Positions 14,701-33,970 are shown, numbered from the stretch's first letter. The stretch: 64,000 nt of DNA from Pachyseris speciosa (GCA_016490735.1 JAEMWC010000190.1:248501-312500); one strand, 5' to 3'. Translations and numbers: made by a program. The notes: a model not told the origin generated them from the sequence alone.

Positions 14701-16306
14701 CTGAGTGCTTAATGTTCTCCACCCAAGTTTACTAAATAAATCTAAAGCATTAGCATCATAGCTGGAAAAAGTCAAAATTCGTGCAGCACGATTTTGTAAT
14801 TTCTGCAATTTATTTGAGAGTGTTAAGTTGCAGTTTCCCCACACAACACTACAATAGTCAAAGTGTGGCCGCACTAAGGCATTGAAAATAAGCTTCAGAA
14901 TTTCGGGAGGTCCGGCCCTTACCCTTTATATACCATTTTTGACAGAAAAGGTACCCCTTTCGTATACCTTCCATTGACAAATAGTACCCCTTTCGTATAC
15001 CTAAAACAGGAAGTCGTCTTGTCATTTTCATGTAGCGTTCAATAAATTAAAACAGAACAGTCATATGGTATGTGTGTTCGAAATATTTTAAAGGAAGGCC
15101 CTTTTCAATACCTCAATGACAGATTTCCCTACTCTTTCATATACCTGAAGCGTGAAAAAGGTACCCCTTTCGGGCGGAGCCTCCCCGTATAGGGCATTAT
15201 AGGGAGTACCCCCGGGTTTTCACGATAAACCAGTATCGTATCGTATTATGCGTGACAAATATCCGTGACCAAGAAGAGGTGTGCCGGACGGACGGGGTGG
15301 GGGAGAGGGTGGGGAAGCAGACGCGCCACTGTGCACTATTCGTGTTCATACCGTAAAACCTCGGTTAATTAAGGCTGCGACTCTCACTCGTGCTCCTGGC
15401 CTCGTTTTCTTGATGGAATATTTTTTCAACAAGAGTAATTTTCTCGCCCTGAAGGCCCTGAGATCTGTTCCCCGTGTATGAAAATTTGGAAGTGGAAATT
15501 AAGGGGTCGTCGCAGTTCTCATAACATGGTTTCCGCACGTTTTCAAAATCATGTAATTCCCTCTAGCAATGAAATTGTTGCGGCGAGTGAAGTTTTCTAT
15601 TTTTATAAAAGAATGTTTAAAGACAAATCACAATATTTAGGCACCGTCCATAACTACGTTACCTATCGTTCGGTAACGTTCCGGTTAGGCTTCCCGTCCG
15701 CGCCGTGCAAGAACAAAAGTGGTTTAAAAGCGAAGAATTTGGGAACTACTGCTCAAAGTGGAGATTAATCGCTGTTTATATTGGCTCACAGAAACGGATA
15801 AAAAAGGAGGTTTTGGAAACCTGTGACGACTAATAGCAATGATTAGGAGCTAGCTCATTAAAGCCTGGACCCGACTGAGCGGCGGGAATCGAGCCTAGCC
15901 CATTACTGCATCAAAGGGATTCGCTAAACGGTAGCGTTTTCAATCGTAAGTTTTCGCGTGGAGAGCGATTACAGAGAAGTTAGCTACATATGGATTTTCG
16001 TTTTCCAGTGCTAGCCACAAAAAAGAAGTACGAGCATCGAGTGTTTGATGCTTTAATTTGGATATTACCTAACTAAGCTGGTGCCTTTCCAGCTCATTCC
16101 ATGCGCTCCTGCTCAGAAAGGGGTGGGTAGTGGGGTGCAGCTAAATGCGTAACACTGGAAAAGCGTAAGGATTATCCAGTATCTGTAGGCCTAGAGTAAG
16201 CTTGTGCCTTTTTAAACCTCTTAATCTGTTATACGTTTTCTTTCTTTCAGAGCAAACCAAGTTTCTGCCAGACGATCCGTTCTCGCTTACGTTAATGTCC
16301 AGATAA
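841..16306 (+). CDS. C11orf65: C11orf65 / protein MFI homologue, ten coding exons
   Basis: Exons read from GT-AG junctions and phase: 841-948, 3763-4092, 4937-5029, 6400-6453, 8049-8199, 9189-9325, 10813-10877, 12711-12884, 13883-13938, 16251-16306 (TAA). They join without a break to 1224 nt, about 407 residues. Residues about 134-150 form an IQ motif (AAKIIQRSWRQ) followed by YYRDLINF. Further blocks INPRE, AELLDAAAG, FPPNIYYKIFTHR, WENNGWR, RRQDLERKRKRRK and WEVDELLEWTN follow the order I recall for vertebrate C11orf65. That protein is described as a mitochondrial fission factor interactor; a mitochondrial role here is inference. The part before the IQ motif (about 130 residues, with a second IQ-like stretch, IQEWWRAML) is longer than I recall for the human protein. 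The start is uncertain: ATG 841 lies in an exon that probably begins at 801 after TTGTTACAG, and frame is open upstream, so earlier exons may lie outside the window. Donor of exon 8 is GTATGT at 12885, chosen by phase. Confidence 0.85.
1101..1137. repeat. (AAT)n microsatellite
   Basis: Twelve perfect AAT units at the outer end of the Penelope remnant, in intron 1 of the C11orf65 homologue. Confidence 0.95.
1140..2448 (-). mobile_element. Penelope-like element 3' part with duplicated GIY-YIG endonuclease domain
   Basis: A 315-codon frame (2242 to 1295) encodes two copies of a GIY-YIG domain (VVYKIPCECGKVYIGETRR, then RIKEHDRD). Repeat unit is 492 nt (copies near 1452-1943 and 1944-2435). As 492 is divisible by three, the frame runs through both copies. 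The 3' end near 1180-1250 holds the GATGAAGACCAGCAGTAT...GTCGAAAC motif seen at Penelope ends. Upstream of 2245 the coding sequence is broken by a 2-nt insertion near 2332. No reverse transcriptase domain is present. Family call from the GIY-YIG type and end motif. Confidence 0.75.
2441..2736 (+). mobile_element. tRNA-derived SINE (family 4) with (ATT)n tail
   Basis: After a poly-G run comes a tRNA-like head (GGGATGGCATAGTGGTGAGA, then a B box GGTCCGATTCCCGG). A body of about 150 nt follows and ends AGCTCAGACAATTATT, running into (ATT)n at 2680-2736. The order head, body, microsatellite tail is typical of SINEs. The head resembles tRNA-Gly. Confidence 0.6.
2743..3085 (+). mobile_element. inverted Penelope-like element end
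   Basis: Reverse-complement relative of 1140-1480: it carries the same residues (PEAWMPTIR-like, then RTVEGTIS and DRNPPINNS) and the terminal GATGAAGACCAGCAGTATAG and GACAAAAGATTAACTCAGC. With the minus-strand copy it forms a pair of inverted ends around a SINE. Confidence 0.65.
3555..3660. repeat. short hairpin repeats in intron 1 of the C11orf65 homologue
   Basis: CCTAATTATTC and GAATAATTAGG form a perfect stem over a 9-nt loop. Just after it, GGTCAAAAT and ATTTTGACC form another. Probably a decayed MITE; no target duplication seen. The rest of 3090-3550 holds nothing I can name. Confidence 0.4.
4181..4381. mobile_element. MITE with TAGCCTG ends and 10-bp target duplication
   Basis: Ends TAGCCTGCAAGCAAG and (reverse strand) TAAACCTGTGAGCAAA are inverted and imperfect, with CTACTGGGGTCTCA and its complement further in. 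ATTTATCATT flanks both sides directly (4171-4180 and 4382-4391). No coding capacity. Confidence 0.7.
5109..5219. mobile_element. second copy of the TAGCCTG MITE family
   Basis: TAGCCTGTGAACAAGCTCTC at one end and the inverted TTGCAGGCTA at the other, with CTCTCTCTTGGG against CCAATAGAGAG inside. Shorter and diverged relative of 4181-4381. It sits 80 nt after exon 3 of the C11orf65 homologue. Confidence 0.6.
5325..5556. mobile_element. MITE with 35-bp inverted ends
   Basis: GAAGGGCTCGGTGGAAAACT at the left returns inverted at the right (AGTTTTCCACCAAGCCCTTC), the match running on through ATGCTAAGTGGATTTTT. AATT or a similar AT-rich duplication flanks it. Non-coding. Confidence 0.7.
6619..6945. 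repeat. dispersed GGGGGTACTCCC repeat, copy 1
   Basis: Contains CAGGGGGTACTCCCAGAAAA, a body with recurrent TTTCAGACCAAAA and the block GAAGGGCTTTTGTTGATG. The same order returns at 9412-9862 with high identity, so it is an interspersed element. No TIR pair is complete here. Confidence 0.6.
6965..7475. mobile_element. imperfect palindromic element, about 0.5 kb
   Basis: Left arm (GGGGCAAGTTT ... GACACCATCC ... CATATAAACTCTTAAAA) returns inverted in the right arm (TTTTAAGAGTTTATATG ... GGTGTCAATTTAAACTCGCCCC). Arms are about 200 nt each, diverged. Foldback or MITE type, class unknown. Confidence 0.6.
8263..8697. mobile_element. hAT-like MITE with 8-bp target duplication
   Basis: Inverted ends AGGGGCACCCAACGA and GGGGGCACCCAATGA (reverse strand) are flanked by a perfect direct repeat GAAAGCTC (8255-8262, 8698-8705). 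An 8-bp duplication is the mark of hAT transposons. Inside, a block of about 70 nt (ACTTCGGCGTCGATTAAAGAG) is tandemly repeated. It lies 63 nt after the donor of exon 5 of the C11orf65 homologue. Confidence 0.75.
9412..9862. repeat. dispersed GGGGGTACTCCC repeat, copy 2
   Basis: Second copy of the repeat at 6619-6945, more complete: it starts in CCCGGGGGGG, carries the TTTCAGACCAAAA phrases, and ends GGAGTACCCCTCCCCCGGGG, which is the inverted form of the start. It lies downstream of exon 6 of the C11orf65 homologue. Confidence 0.6.
10028..10156. repeat. dispersed repeat shared with 24411-24533
   Basis: GGTTTACC..GTGTAAA.ACCTGG followed by GAGGTTTTCTTTGTTTTATG and TTTTACGTCAT..GTGAGTTTCACAGG. 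The same 125 nt occur again in intron 1 of transgelin A. Boundaries and class unknown. Confidence 0.6.
10219..10417. mobile_element. MITE with GTATATACCACACAAGC ends
   Basis: The 17-nt end is perfectly inverted at the other side (GCTTGTGTGGTATATAC), flanked by TTA and TAA. Length about 0.2 kb, non-coding. It is the only obvious element between exons 6 and 7 besides the repeats to its left. Confidence 0.7.
10555..10612 (+). mobile_element. LINE 3' end remnant
   Basis: TTTCTCAATTTTTCTTAATAAACTTGAAACTTGAAAC: an AATAAA followed by short TTGAAAC repeats, as in CR1-like LINE tails. No coding part remains. Confidence 0.35.
11024..11200 (-). mobile_element. LINE 3' end remnant with (CATA)n tail
   Basis: On the minus strand: GACCCCACAAGC, then ATCGTGTTTAAATAAAG and (TATG)n. 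The same 3' signature closes the LINEs at 14241, 30350 and 50306. Only the untranslated tail is left. Confidence 0.65.
11910..12533. mobile_element. MITE with GGGGCCCGTTTCTCG ends, internally repeated
   Basis: GGGGCCCGTTTCTCG begins it and the inverted CGAGAAACAGGCCCC ends it. The end repeats again near 12142, and AACTTAACGGGCCCGAAACC appears twice inside, so it is a dimer or two nested copies. Open frames on both strands here follow from the repeat and are not genes. Confidence 0.65.
13161..13339. mobile_element. MITE flanked by TA
   Basis: GACCCTTTTCATAATGGCG and the inverted CGCCATTATGAAAAAGGTC, flanked by TA on both sides, 179 nt. Inner arms AGCCCTACTAGCCTC and GAGGTTAGTAGGGCT also pair. 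TA duplication fits Tc1/mariner-like elements. Confidence 0.7.
13494..13850 (+). mobile_element. tRNA-derived SINE (family 2), partial tail plus one full copy
   Basis: A tail-only copy (TTTTCAGGCTTTATTTTCAC, 13494-13600) is followed by a full copy. The full copy has a leader with GGGTATATTACGAACCAACA, a tRNA-like head from 13662 (GGCTTGTTAGCTCAGTCGG, B box GGTTCGAATCCC) and a tail TTTTTTTCAGGC...GATCATTCAC. The reverse copy is at 54608-54885. Immediately upstream of exon 9 of the C11orf65 homologue. Confidence 0.7.
14187..15222. repeat. GGGGGTACT palindromic repeat, copy 3, split by a LINE
   Basis: Left remnant 14187-14240 (CCCCCCGGGGGGGGTACT, then GGGGAGGCTCCGCCC) and right remnant 14905-15222 (GGCGGAGCCTCCCC...GGGAGTACCCCCGGG) are inverted halves of one element. 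A LINE 3' end (14241-14900) lies between them. Confidence 0.55.
14241..14900 (-). pseudogene. 5'-truncated LINE: reverse transcriptase C-terminal part
   Basis: Reading leftwards from 14874, a 181-codon frame gives HFDYCSVVWGN, KLQKLQNRAARIL and LFSKLGWRTL, the thumb and C-terminal region of LINE reverse transcriptases. Catalytic motifs are absent. The 3' end shows GTGTCTAAATAAAG and a (CATA)n tail at 14241-14275. Confidence 0.75.
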
Positions 16307-16404
16307 CACTTATTGTCCTTTAGTTGTTTTATGGTGTGAAAAGTGACAGTGTGTAGGCTATTGAAAATTATTTATATAGTCTCTCTTTCTGTAATTAGTG
16401 TGTA

Positions 16405-16410
16405 AATAAA
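16405..16410 (+). promoter_or_regulatory. poly(A) signal of the C11orf65 homologue
   Basis: AATAAA stands about 100 nt after the TAA stop of the last exon, a normal distance for an animal 3' UTR. No other canonical hexamer lies between the stop and this site. Confidence 0.6.
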
Positions 16411-16496
16411 ATGTTTCGTTGCTATTATAATTTTTGCCTTTTTTTTTCATGTATCATCCCTGGAGGTTCATGACCCAGTCCCAGAAGTCGTTCTTA

Positions 16497-16639
16497 AGGT
16501 GGGCCCACGCGGAGGGATTTGTTTCAGGAACATGTTGCTGCAAAACGTAGCAGCGACACATTTATAAACTGTACATATTAGGGGTTATCTAGCTGGGACG
16601 TGTAGCAGGGACATGAATCGGGGGAAGGATCACGACTTG

Positions 16640-16692
<53 letters not shown>

Positions 16693-16965
16693 TAACTGGA
16701 ATATACCCTGGCAGGGACACTTCCCCTCGTGTGTGTTGACACTTTTTCTCTTGTGCAACATAAATTTTTTTGCAAAATTTGTCACTGCAGCAGAACTCCG
16801 TGTGACATGTTGCGTAAAATTCATGTTGCACGAGTGAAAAAGGTGTCAACGCACACGAGGGGATGTGTCCCTGCAACATGTCCTTCAGGGTGTACTTAAC
16901 GTTTTGTCCTGCTACATGTTGCAGCAACATGTTCCTGTAACATGTCTCGTATGGGCCCACTTTTA
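16497..16965. mobile_element. Harbinger-like MITE carrying a (CA)n tract
   Basis: AGGTGGGCCCACG at the left and the inverted GGGCCCAC at the right, with GGAACATGTTGCTGCA inside each arm. It is the family of 50045-50266. A (CA)n run of about 48 nt (16640-16687) has grown inside it. Valine-cysteine and threonine-histidine frames here are products of the repeat. Confidence 0.65.
16640..16687. repeat. (CA)n microsatellite
   Basis: About 24 CA units inside the Harbinger-like MITE at 16497-16965. Confidence 0.95.
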
Positions 16966-17276
16966 TGCCACCCTGCATAGTGCCTGTGTGGCAAGGTAAG
17001 AGGAAATTCTGGGACAGGACTAGAAAGGCGCGGTGTCGGGCATGAAACGACCTCAAGGTCCGTAAGAGAAATTTTTTTACTTTGAGAGTTAAAGCTGATA
17101 AGTTTGTTGTGAGTCTGAGTTTACTGAATCAATTTACGATATATACTAAAAACGTTTACGAACGACTATGTGAATCACTTTTCTGAAAGTCGCACATTCA
17201 AACAGAAAACAGTCTCCACATACTTAGATTTAAAAAGACTAAGAAACTTTTGTTTTAAGAAAAAAAACACAAACAG

Positions 17277-17372
17277 CGGAGATAAACATGGTAAACCAAC
17301 GCATTTTATATGGACTTGACGTTTCGTATGCTAGGCAACATACATTTTCAAAAGTGACCGTTTCAATTTTAT
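17277..17372 (-). mobile_element. Penelope-like element end remnant
   Basis: GATAAACATGG...GACGTTTCGTATG...TTCAAAAGTGACCGTT matches, with changes, the left end of the Penelope element at 61183. Only about 95 nt remain. Confidence 0.55.
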
Positions 17373-17379
17373 TTATGTA

Positions 17380-17575
17380 CTTTTAATACAGGGGTCTGGA
17401 ACTTTTTTGCCCTCCCTCTCCCCCTGATCGGGATACGCGGAGGGAAGGCCGGTTCCCTGCCCTCTCTGACCCCCTGCTAGGGATACGGGGAGGGAGGGGT
17501 CCGGTTCCCGACCCTCCGTCTCCACCTTTCGGGATACGGGATACGGGCCCCTACTCGGGATACGAGAACTGCACG
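17380..17575. repeat. GC-rich degenerate tandem repeat
   Basis: Phrases of the type CCCTCCGTCTCC...CGGGATACGGG recur three to five times within 190 nt. No ends or coding capacity seen. Confidence 0.5.
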
Positions 17576-17780
17576 TAACTCTTTTTAGCTATGTTGGCGC
17601 TGAGATCGATGTGCAGCATGAGACGAAAAGCGTGGCACTTGCGTTATTTTTTTACATTGTAGGGTCATATTTGAGTGTAAAAGAACTTGGCCTTTTCTAT
17701 CTGTATTCCCTTTATCTCGGAAAAATCTATTAAAAGCAAGTTCAGCTTCACGTCGACAAGTATAAATTCTCTTTCACGGG

Positions 17781-17804
17781 AACACATGAACCCACAATTG
17801 ACCT

Positions 17805-17839
<35 letters not shown>

Positions 17840-17845
17840 AGAGCA

Positions 17846-17879
<34 letters not shown>

Positions 17880-17957
17880 CCGTTTAACTCCTGAATTTTT
17901 TTTCAGGCTTCTTTTTGCAATTGCATAAATTGAGTTCACAACTGCGAGGATCATTCT
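17781..17957 (+). mobile_element. tRNA-derived SINE (family 1), second copy
   Basis: Leader ACATGAACCCACAATTG, tRNA-like head 17820-17891 (GGCTTCATAGCTCAGTTGG; CACCGGTATCGC in the anticodon arm; GGTTCAAACCCCG), and tail TTTTTTTCAGGC...GCAATTGCATAAATTG. Better preserved than the copy at 332. The base before the GGT-like anticodon is C, against a real tRNA-Thr. Confidence 0.7.
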
Positions 17958-18350
17958 TCATTTTGCATTGGCCGACGCTGTAAGAAGAGACCGAAGAAAT
18001 TTCAGCGAGCTTAGCAAGAAAATTGGAAATGATCTGCGCCCGGTGTTTTATACCAACAGAAAAACCAGTGATGACATCAAAGTGGTAGAGGCCAAACTAC
18101 CCCTTATTAATCAGCATTGCGTTATTTGCAAATTTACATGTGATCCTTGTGATACATATCCCGACATCTCTTTCAACGGATCGCTGAACATAAATATTCT
18201 GCAATCGGTAATAACCTGAAAGAAGGCCTAATTTACAAGATCAGTTTACAGTTCTAAAGAAATGTCGCACAAAGCTGGACTGTTTTATCTACGAGAATCG
18301 AGATGCTGTTCATGAGCAACATGAAACCAAAACTTGACACTTTGTCAGAT
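17955..18350 (+). pseudogene. decayed Penelope-like element, GIY-YIG region
   Basis: A frame from 17968 reads RRNFSELSKKIGNDLRPVF, then CVICKFTCDPCD, the lead-in of Penelope GIY-YIG domains. A further frame reads FTVLKKCRTKLDCFIYENR and then KPKLDTLSDS. The core YIG segment is lost and at least two frameshifts or stops intervene. It follows the SINE without a gap. Confidence 0.6.
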
Positions 18351-18361
18351 TCCGTTCATAC

Positions 18362-18875
18362 TCACTACATAACTGCGAAAAATACATGTCTGCGAAAAAT
18401 ACTTCATATTAAATGGCAAGACAAAATTCCAGACACTGAGGTTCTGCCACAGGCAGGCCTTCCCAGCATTTTCACTATGCTGATGTTGTCCGAATGTCTG
18501 ACAATAGACTTCCCAAGAAACTCCTGTATGGTGAATTGAGTCAAGGAAAACGCTCCCAGGGTGGTCAAAAGAAACGGTTCAAAGACACTCTCAAGGCCTC
18601 CCTACAGGCTTTTGACCTTGACATTCAGACGTGGGAAGAAGTAGTACAAAACAGAGGAACATGGCGTACTGCAATTCGCAAGGGCGCAGAGGCATATGAA
18701 GACAACAGAATACAAGCAGCTGAGGAACGTAGAGCGGCACGAAAGAACAGGCCCCCGTCTGCCGCCACTATCCCATGCCCTCACTGTCGGAGAACATTTC
18801 AAGCTCGAATTGGCCTAACCAGTCATCTCCGATCCACAGAAACCAACCCCAACCCCAGGATGATTAGATGGTCTT
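18362..18875 (+). pseudogene. 5'-truncated LINE, C-terminal part with zinc-finger-like end
   Basis: RKILHIKWQDKIPDTEVL, then (shifted frame from 18494) MSDNRLPKKLLYGELSQGKR, GGQKKRFKDTLKASL and CPHCRRTFQARIGLTSHL. This is the C-terminal region of a LINE reverse transcriptase family common in invertebrates. The final zinc finger has two Cys but the second His is lost. One frameshift near 18490. Confidence 0.75.
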
Positions 18876-19187
18876 CGTCGATCTCGACGGACGAACAACA
18901 CATAACAATCGAATACTTTAACATTTTTACGCTCTTGGTTGCATGTACTTAACTTGTTAAGATGGCAGTCAAGTCAAATTTTCCACCCTGGGGACCACTA
19001 TGGATGTCAAAATCCCCACCTATGTGCTCTTTACGAAGTCTAATTCACGTGGGTTGCCCCCCATCGTGGGGCAAACCATTGATAGATACATTATCAGTAA
19101 AATTGTATTGAAATGGCTTTATTTCAGTAAACTGGCAATTTCTCAACCTCGTTCCCAGGCCTTTTTCCCTCACTTGGCAGCAGGCTG

Positions 19188-19700
19188 GCAATTATCCGAA
19201 AATAAGCCCCTCCAAATATGAGTCCCACCCACCCCACCCCACCCCACTATAAAAAGCCTCTTATAATAAGCCCTTCCGAATATAAGTCCCCGGGGTTTAT
19301 ATTTGGACGATGATGACTCCCCCGGATGAGGGTGATTTGAAGCCACTGTCGCAGGGGAAACCGATGAAGAAAGATCATAAATTACACACAACGCATCATC
19401 ACACATACCATTCGGTATCTGGACAAGACTGAAGCCCGGACGTGAGCTGTCACACTCTATCATTTTAGAGCTAAGTACTATTTTCGATGGAGTTTACCGC
19501 TGTTGCAGTTTGAAGTTGGCATACTCAGAGGGATTACAGATTTTCAGAGGGATTAGGGATAAATTGTTGACACAAATTTCCCTCCAATTATAAGCCCAAT
19601 TGATTTCTAAACGCAAATTTCCCTCCTATCACAAGCCCCTCCGAACATAAGACCCTCAAAAAAAGTCCTTTGAAATGTATAACCCCCCCCCCAGGGCAAT
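19188..19700. repeat. repeat rich in AATAAGCCCCTCCGAATATAAG phrases
   Basis: Variants of TAAGCCCYTCCRAATAT recur in both halves (19200, 19265, 19590, 19632) around a unique middle, so it looks like a decayed inverted or composite repeat. A related phrase is at 53040-53145. Confidence 0.45.
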
Positions 19701-20265
19701 TTTACGGTAGTTGGAATTAGCGCATTTATCTCACATCAGTCAGATAGTTGTCCGATTAGAGTTTGATGGTCAAAATGCTTCAAACTGCTACATATTCACG
19801 CCGGAAGGGCTACTGACTTAGTTTCAAGTAGGATTAAACATTTCATTCTTCACGCGGGTTCCAAAGCTCTGTTCGTAAAAGCTTTGTCTTAGTGAATATA
19901 AATGCAAAAGAATTTTTGCAGTCTTTAATAAACATGGCCGTTTTAGCGCGTGCAACCTTTAAAAGACAGAAAATGTGACCTCATGCTCAATTAATTTGAA
20001 AACTTATGGGCATTCTTAACTGCAAAATCAGTTGAGAACAACATTTAGCAATGCCTGGCGATTTTATCGCAATTCGGGCCGGCAGACTGAAAGATTGCTC
20101 ACAGCCGGAGCACTAATCATCTTTACCGATTTAAATAATAAGCACGCTCGATCTGTTTATATCTTCACTTTCAAAGTTGTATTTTCCTTTGAGTGAAAGC
20201 CCCTCTCCAGCCTCTCCCTTCTACCGTCAAAAAAAAATAGATAGATGGATAGATAGATAAATAGA

Positions 20266-20308
<43 letters not shown>

Positions 20309-20455
20309 ATTGAATCAAGTGACTCAGATATGATCATTTGTTGACTGAGATATTCCGAACTTTCCGAAATTTATTTCTTTGCCATCTACACTGGCAATCT
20401 ACCGATCACTGGTCGAGGTAATGTTTAATTGCAACTTGCCTTTTAATCGCCAAAA

Positions 20456-20487
<32 letters not shown>

Positions 20488-20702
20488 ATCCTAGAGCCTA
20501 CAACTGTGTTCATTGTGTCATGTTATAATACCTGTGTCATGACCTTTTTACTCCTCCCAAATACCTGGGATTCTCGGGTTTGAGATATCAAGAGCTATCT
20601 GTGGAAAAATACTCATTTGTCTTGTATCTTCACTTCGTGTTGTACCGGGAGTCAGCTCTTCTTGAATTGCACTCGCTGTTTACGTCTTAAATAAGAAGCG
20701 TT
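19700..20702. other. upstream region of transgelin A
   Basis: About 1 kb before the first exon. It holds (ATAA)n microsatellites at about 20262-20310 and 20460-20488. I see no clear TATA box at a fitting distance, and no CArG-like site. Confidence 0.4.
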
Positions 20703-30615
<9,913 letters not shown>

Positions 30616-32700
30616 GCCAGTGCTAAGACTTGCAACTTGTCTGAAAAGATTTCTGCCATATCCCCATACATTAATTATACATGCGTCATTGTCATAGTAG
30701 CCCTGTTCCATAAATGGCCAGTGTGAATAGAGCATGAGTCACAAAATGTGTACATCATTTAAGTATTGGGCTGTGTAGAAATTTTGCTACTTGTCTTTTG
30801 AACTGTAGATTAAAATCATTTAATCTTAGGTTTCTTTTACTGAAAAATGACTCTTGAGATCTTGTACTAGTTTTTTAAAATGCAAATGATCAAAACGTAA
30901 AAAAAAATTAATGTTTTGTGAAGAACATTAGTTTGAATGTTAAACCAGTACTTTCTAAGTGCATGCCTGATCGAGATAGTCTTCAAAAGTGGACTCCTTT
31001 AGGACCTTAAGTGACATCCATAATAGTCCACAAGCTCTTTGGATTAAGGAGGTATTCAATTGACCATTAATAAATTTTTGTTATTCTTGTATAAGAAACT
31101 GAAGTAATAACTCAAATACCTGATAAGAGTATTGTTTAGATCGAGTTAACACTGACTGGAGGCTATATCGTTTATTCTTTTTTTTTCCAGAATATATGGC
31201 TTATTGAGCCTGACTTGAAGTCTGCCATAATTTTGCATGAATGCTTTGATAAGCCAGTGATCAGTACCTATGTCGACTTAAGGCACCAAACATGAATAAA
31301 GCTTGCATGACTTTTCATGGTTCAGGCTAAAATGAAACTGAAATAAATCAATTCAGAATTGTGATAATCACAATCAATAGTGAAAAAATTATGTGCAATT
31401 TGATTAAATGCTTGATTTCCTTTTGATTGGCATTGTAAGTAACTATTTTTAAATTACCACAGTTAGTGACTGATTCTCAGTAATCAAAACTGTAGGTATA
31501 GCTGTAAATGCATGTTTTAAAATAGTAAAAATTAAAGATTTGATGTTTTGAGTAATCATCATTAGTGTCAGTTTTGTTTAGAGCTTTCGCTTCAAATTTA
31601 GTTTGATTTCCTGTTGAATTTGTCTTAAATATTGTGAATTAGGTACCTCTCATGCATGAATAAATTAGTTGAATTGAGTTATTAGTTCACTTGCAGGACT
31701 TAATACATTGTTAAAGGCAGTGTGGTGTTGGTTAGTGCACTGCATTCTGGCTGGTTTGCATGATACTGTACCACCTGCATGGAAGCTACAAGGTTAACAG
31801 CATAATCTACATTCATTTTTTAACACTGAACACTGATAATTATACAGCATATATATTTAATAAAGGTGACACTGTATCAGACATGTGTGTGTATAGTCAG
31901 CTTCTACTGAGCATCAAATAATAATACCACAGTGAAGTTAGTGCTGGCATTTTATTGTAGAAAGTTTGCTCTTAGTTAATATAGATTTAGCTAGAACAGT
32001 TTTCAATTGAGTAGTGTAAAAGCAAAACCAATTAGCAATTATTCCAGCCAATCACAACAGACCGAACCAGTGCAACAAACCAATCAGGATCCGAGGTAAT
32101 TACACATAACCGGTTCAAAGGATGGGAAAATAAGTGCATGCAAGTCGCATGCATGGTTTTTAATGGCTTCTCATTGGCTGAGAAAGTGGTATGCGTTTTT
32201 GATGGCCAATCATGGAGAGAAGCAATACAAAACCAAAGCCAACGCAATTTACTTTTGACACTCAGTTGAAAACTGCTCTGACTAACATGTTTCACTTTGT
32301 TTCAGTAACTGCTGTTTTATGGGGAATTTTACTTTCATGTAAAATTCAGCAAACAAACAAATTGTAAAATTTCCTGGACAGATGTCATGTTTCGTTTTCA
32401 CTGAATTTACCTCTCATTAGTTATTGGCCTTAGCTTGTAGTAAGCATACCGCTATTGTAAATTCAGTTTCAAATTTTAACTTGGTACACACAATCAAATT
32501 CAAAGAATGGCAAATGTTATTTTGAGAGACACCTTTCTACACAAGATTGCATATTAACTGTAAGAACTTGGAAATTAAATGACAAAACACTCCAACCTTA
32601 GACTCTTTGGTAAGGCACAGTGGAAAAACAAAATAGCAAGAAAAGGAATTACATGATGCAAAATTTAAAGTTCAGTAAATATAAGGTGAATGTTCTTCTG
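30616..32700. other. sequence after the proximal last exon of transgelin A
   Basis: The first part is the likely 3' UTR of isoform 1. Beyond about 31700 I see only AT-rich intron sequence with no coding match. Confidence 0.35.
31295..31300 (+). promoter_or_regulatory. candidate poly(A) signal for isoform 1 of transgelin A
   Basis: First clear AATAAA after the proximal last exon (about 680 nt beyond its stop). More hexamers follow near 31343 and 31658, so the cleavage site is not settled. Confidence 0.35.
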
Positions 32701-32712
32701 GTTCAAGTGTGG

Positions 32713-32945
32713 TAATGGTCCATTGTACAGTTGCATGCATGCTCAGTAACCTGGCCTTTGAATGGAAAAGAGGCTGGTGTATGTGACCTTGTTTTGATAC
32801 AGACGTCACTGCTTTTATGATGTAAATCATGTTATTCTCATGCTACAAAGACAGGTTTGTATCAAAACAAAGTCACCTCCAGCCTCGCTTCCACTCAAAG
32901 GCAAGGACACTGATAAATGCACAACTGTAAAATGGGCTATTATCC
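32713..32945. repeat. imperfect inverted repeat
   Basis: CATTGTACAGTTGCATGCAT, CCTGGCCTTTGAATGGAAAA and GTGACCTTGTTTTGATAC on the left match, inverted, GTATCAAAACAAAGTCACCT...CACTCAAAGGCAAGG...GCACAACTGTAAAATG on the right. Old MITE, boundaries approximate. Confidence 0.5.
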
Positions 32946-33664
32946 TAATAACACTGTCGCTAAATGTGAGAGGACTGATGCCGTTAGTTAGTTTGGGTAG
33001 ATCATAATTCACCTGAAAGCTGTACACCGTTTTTTCACCTGCCAATTCTCATCATTCAGAGCATCGACAATCAATCAGGTTCACCTCGTGTATCACTGAG
33101 TATATAGTCACGTCACATCATTGGTAAGGTGAGTTATTATTTTCATATTCATTTACATGTACGTTAATCACTGCCACACCAACTTCACAAATAATTGATG
33201 ATGAACAGTCAATCAATTTTAAGGCTGGATTGTTGGCTTTTTATGTATTCTAAGAGTTGAACACTTGACCGTCACGTCATGTACAATTAATTGAACATGG
33301 GTTCTTCCAAGTCCAGCATCAATCATACTACCATGAGTGTGAAGTTTCCCAGATTACCCTTAGTAAGCACTTCACTAACAGGAATTTGTTTATTACATAA
33401 AATGTGAAGGAATATGAATCATTCAGAGAACATTCTAACTTGCGTAGTGACATAACATATTTTTTAATTAAAAGTGAACATCTCTCTTGAGGACTTTAAT
33501 TTGCAGTTTGCAATTAAAATAGCTAGTCCTAAGTTATGGGGCCATTGTGGCAAATCAAGTGTTATTATCATTATCAGTATATCATTTTTTTTGCCATTCA
33601 CATAATATTGTCATTTTCATTAAAATGATCATTATCATGAACATCGTCATCATTATTATTATAA

Positions 33665-33970
<306 letters not shown>

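Noticed and set aside
16578..16775. Open frames of valine-cysteine or threonine-histidine repeats
   Set aside because: Translation of a (CA)n tract inside a MITE.
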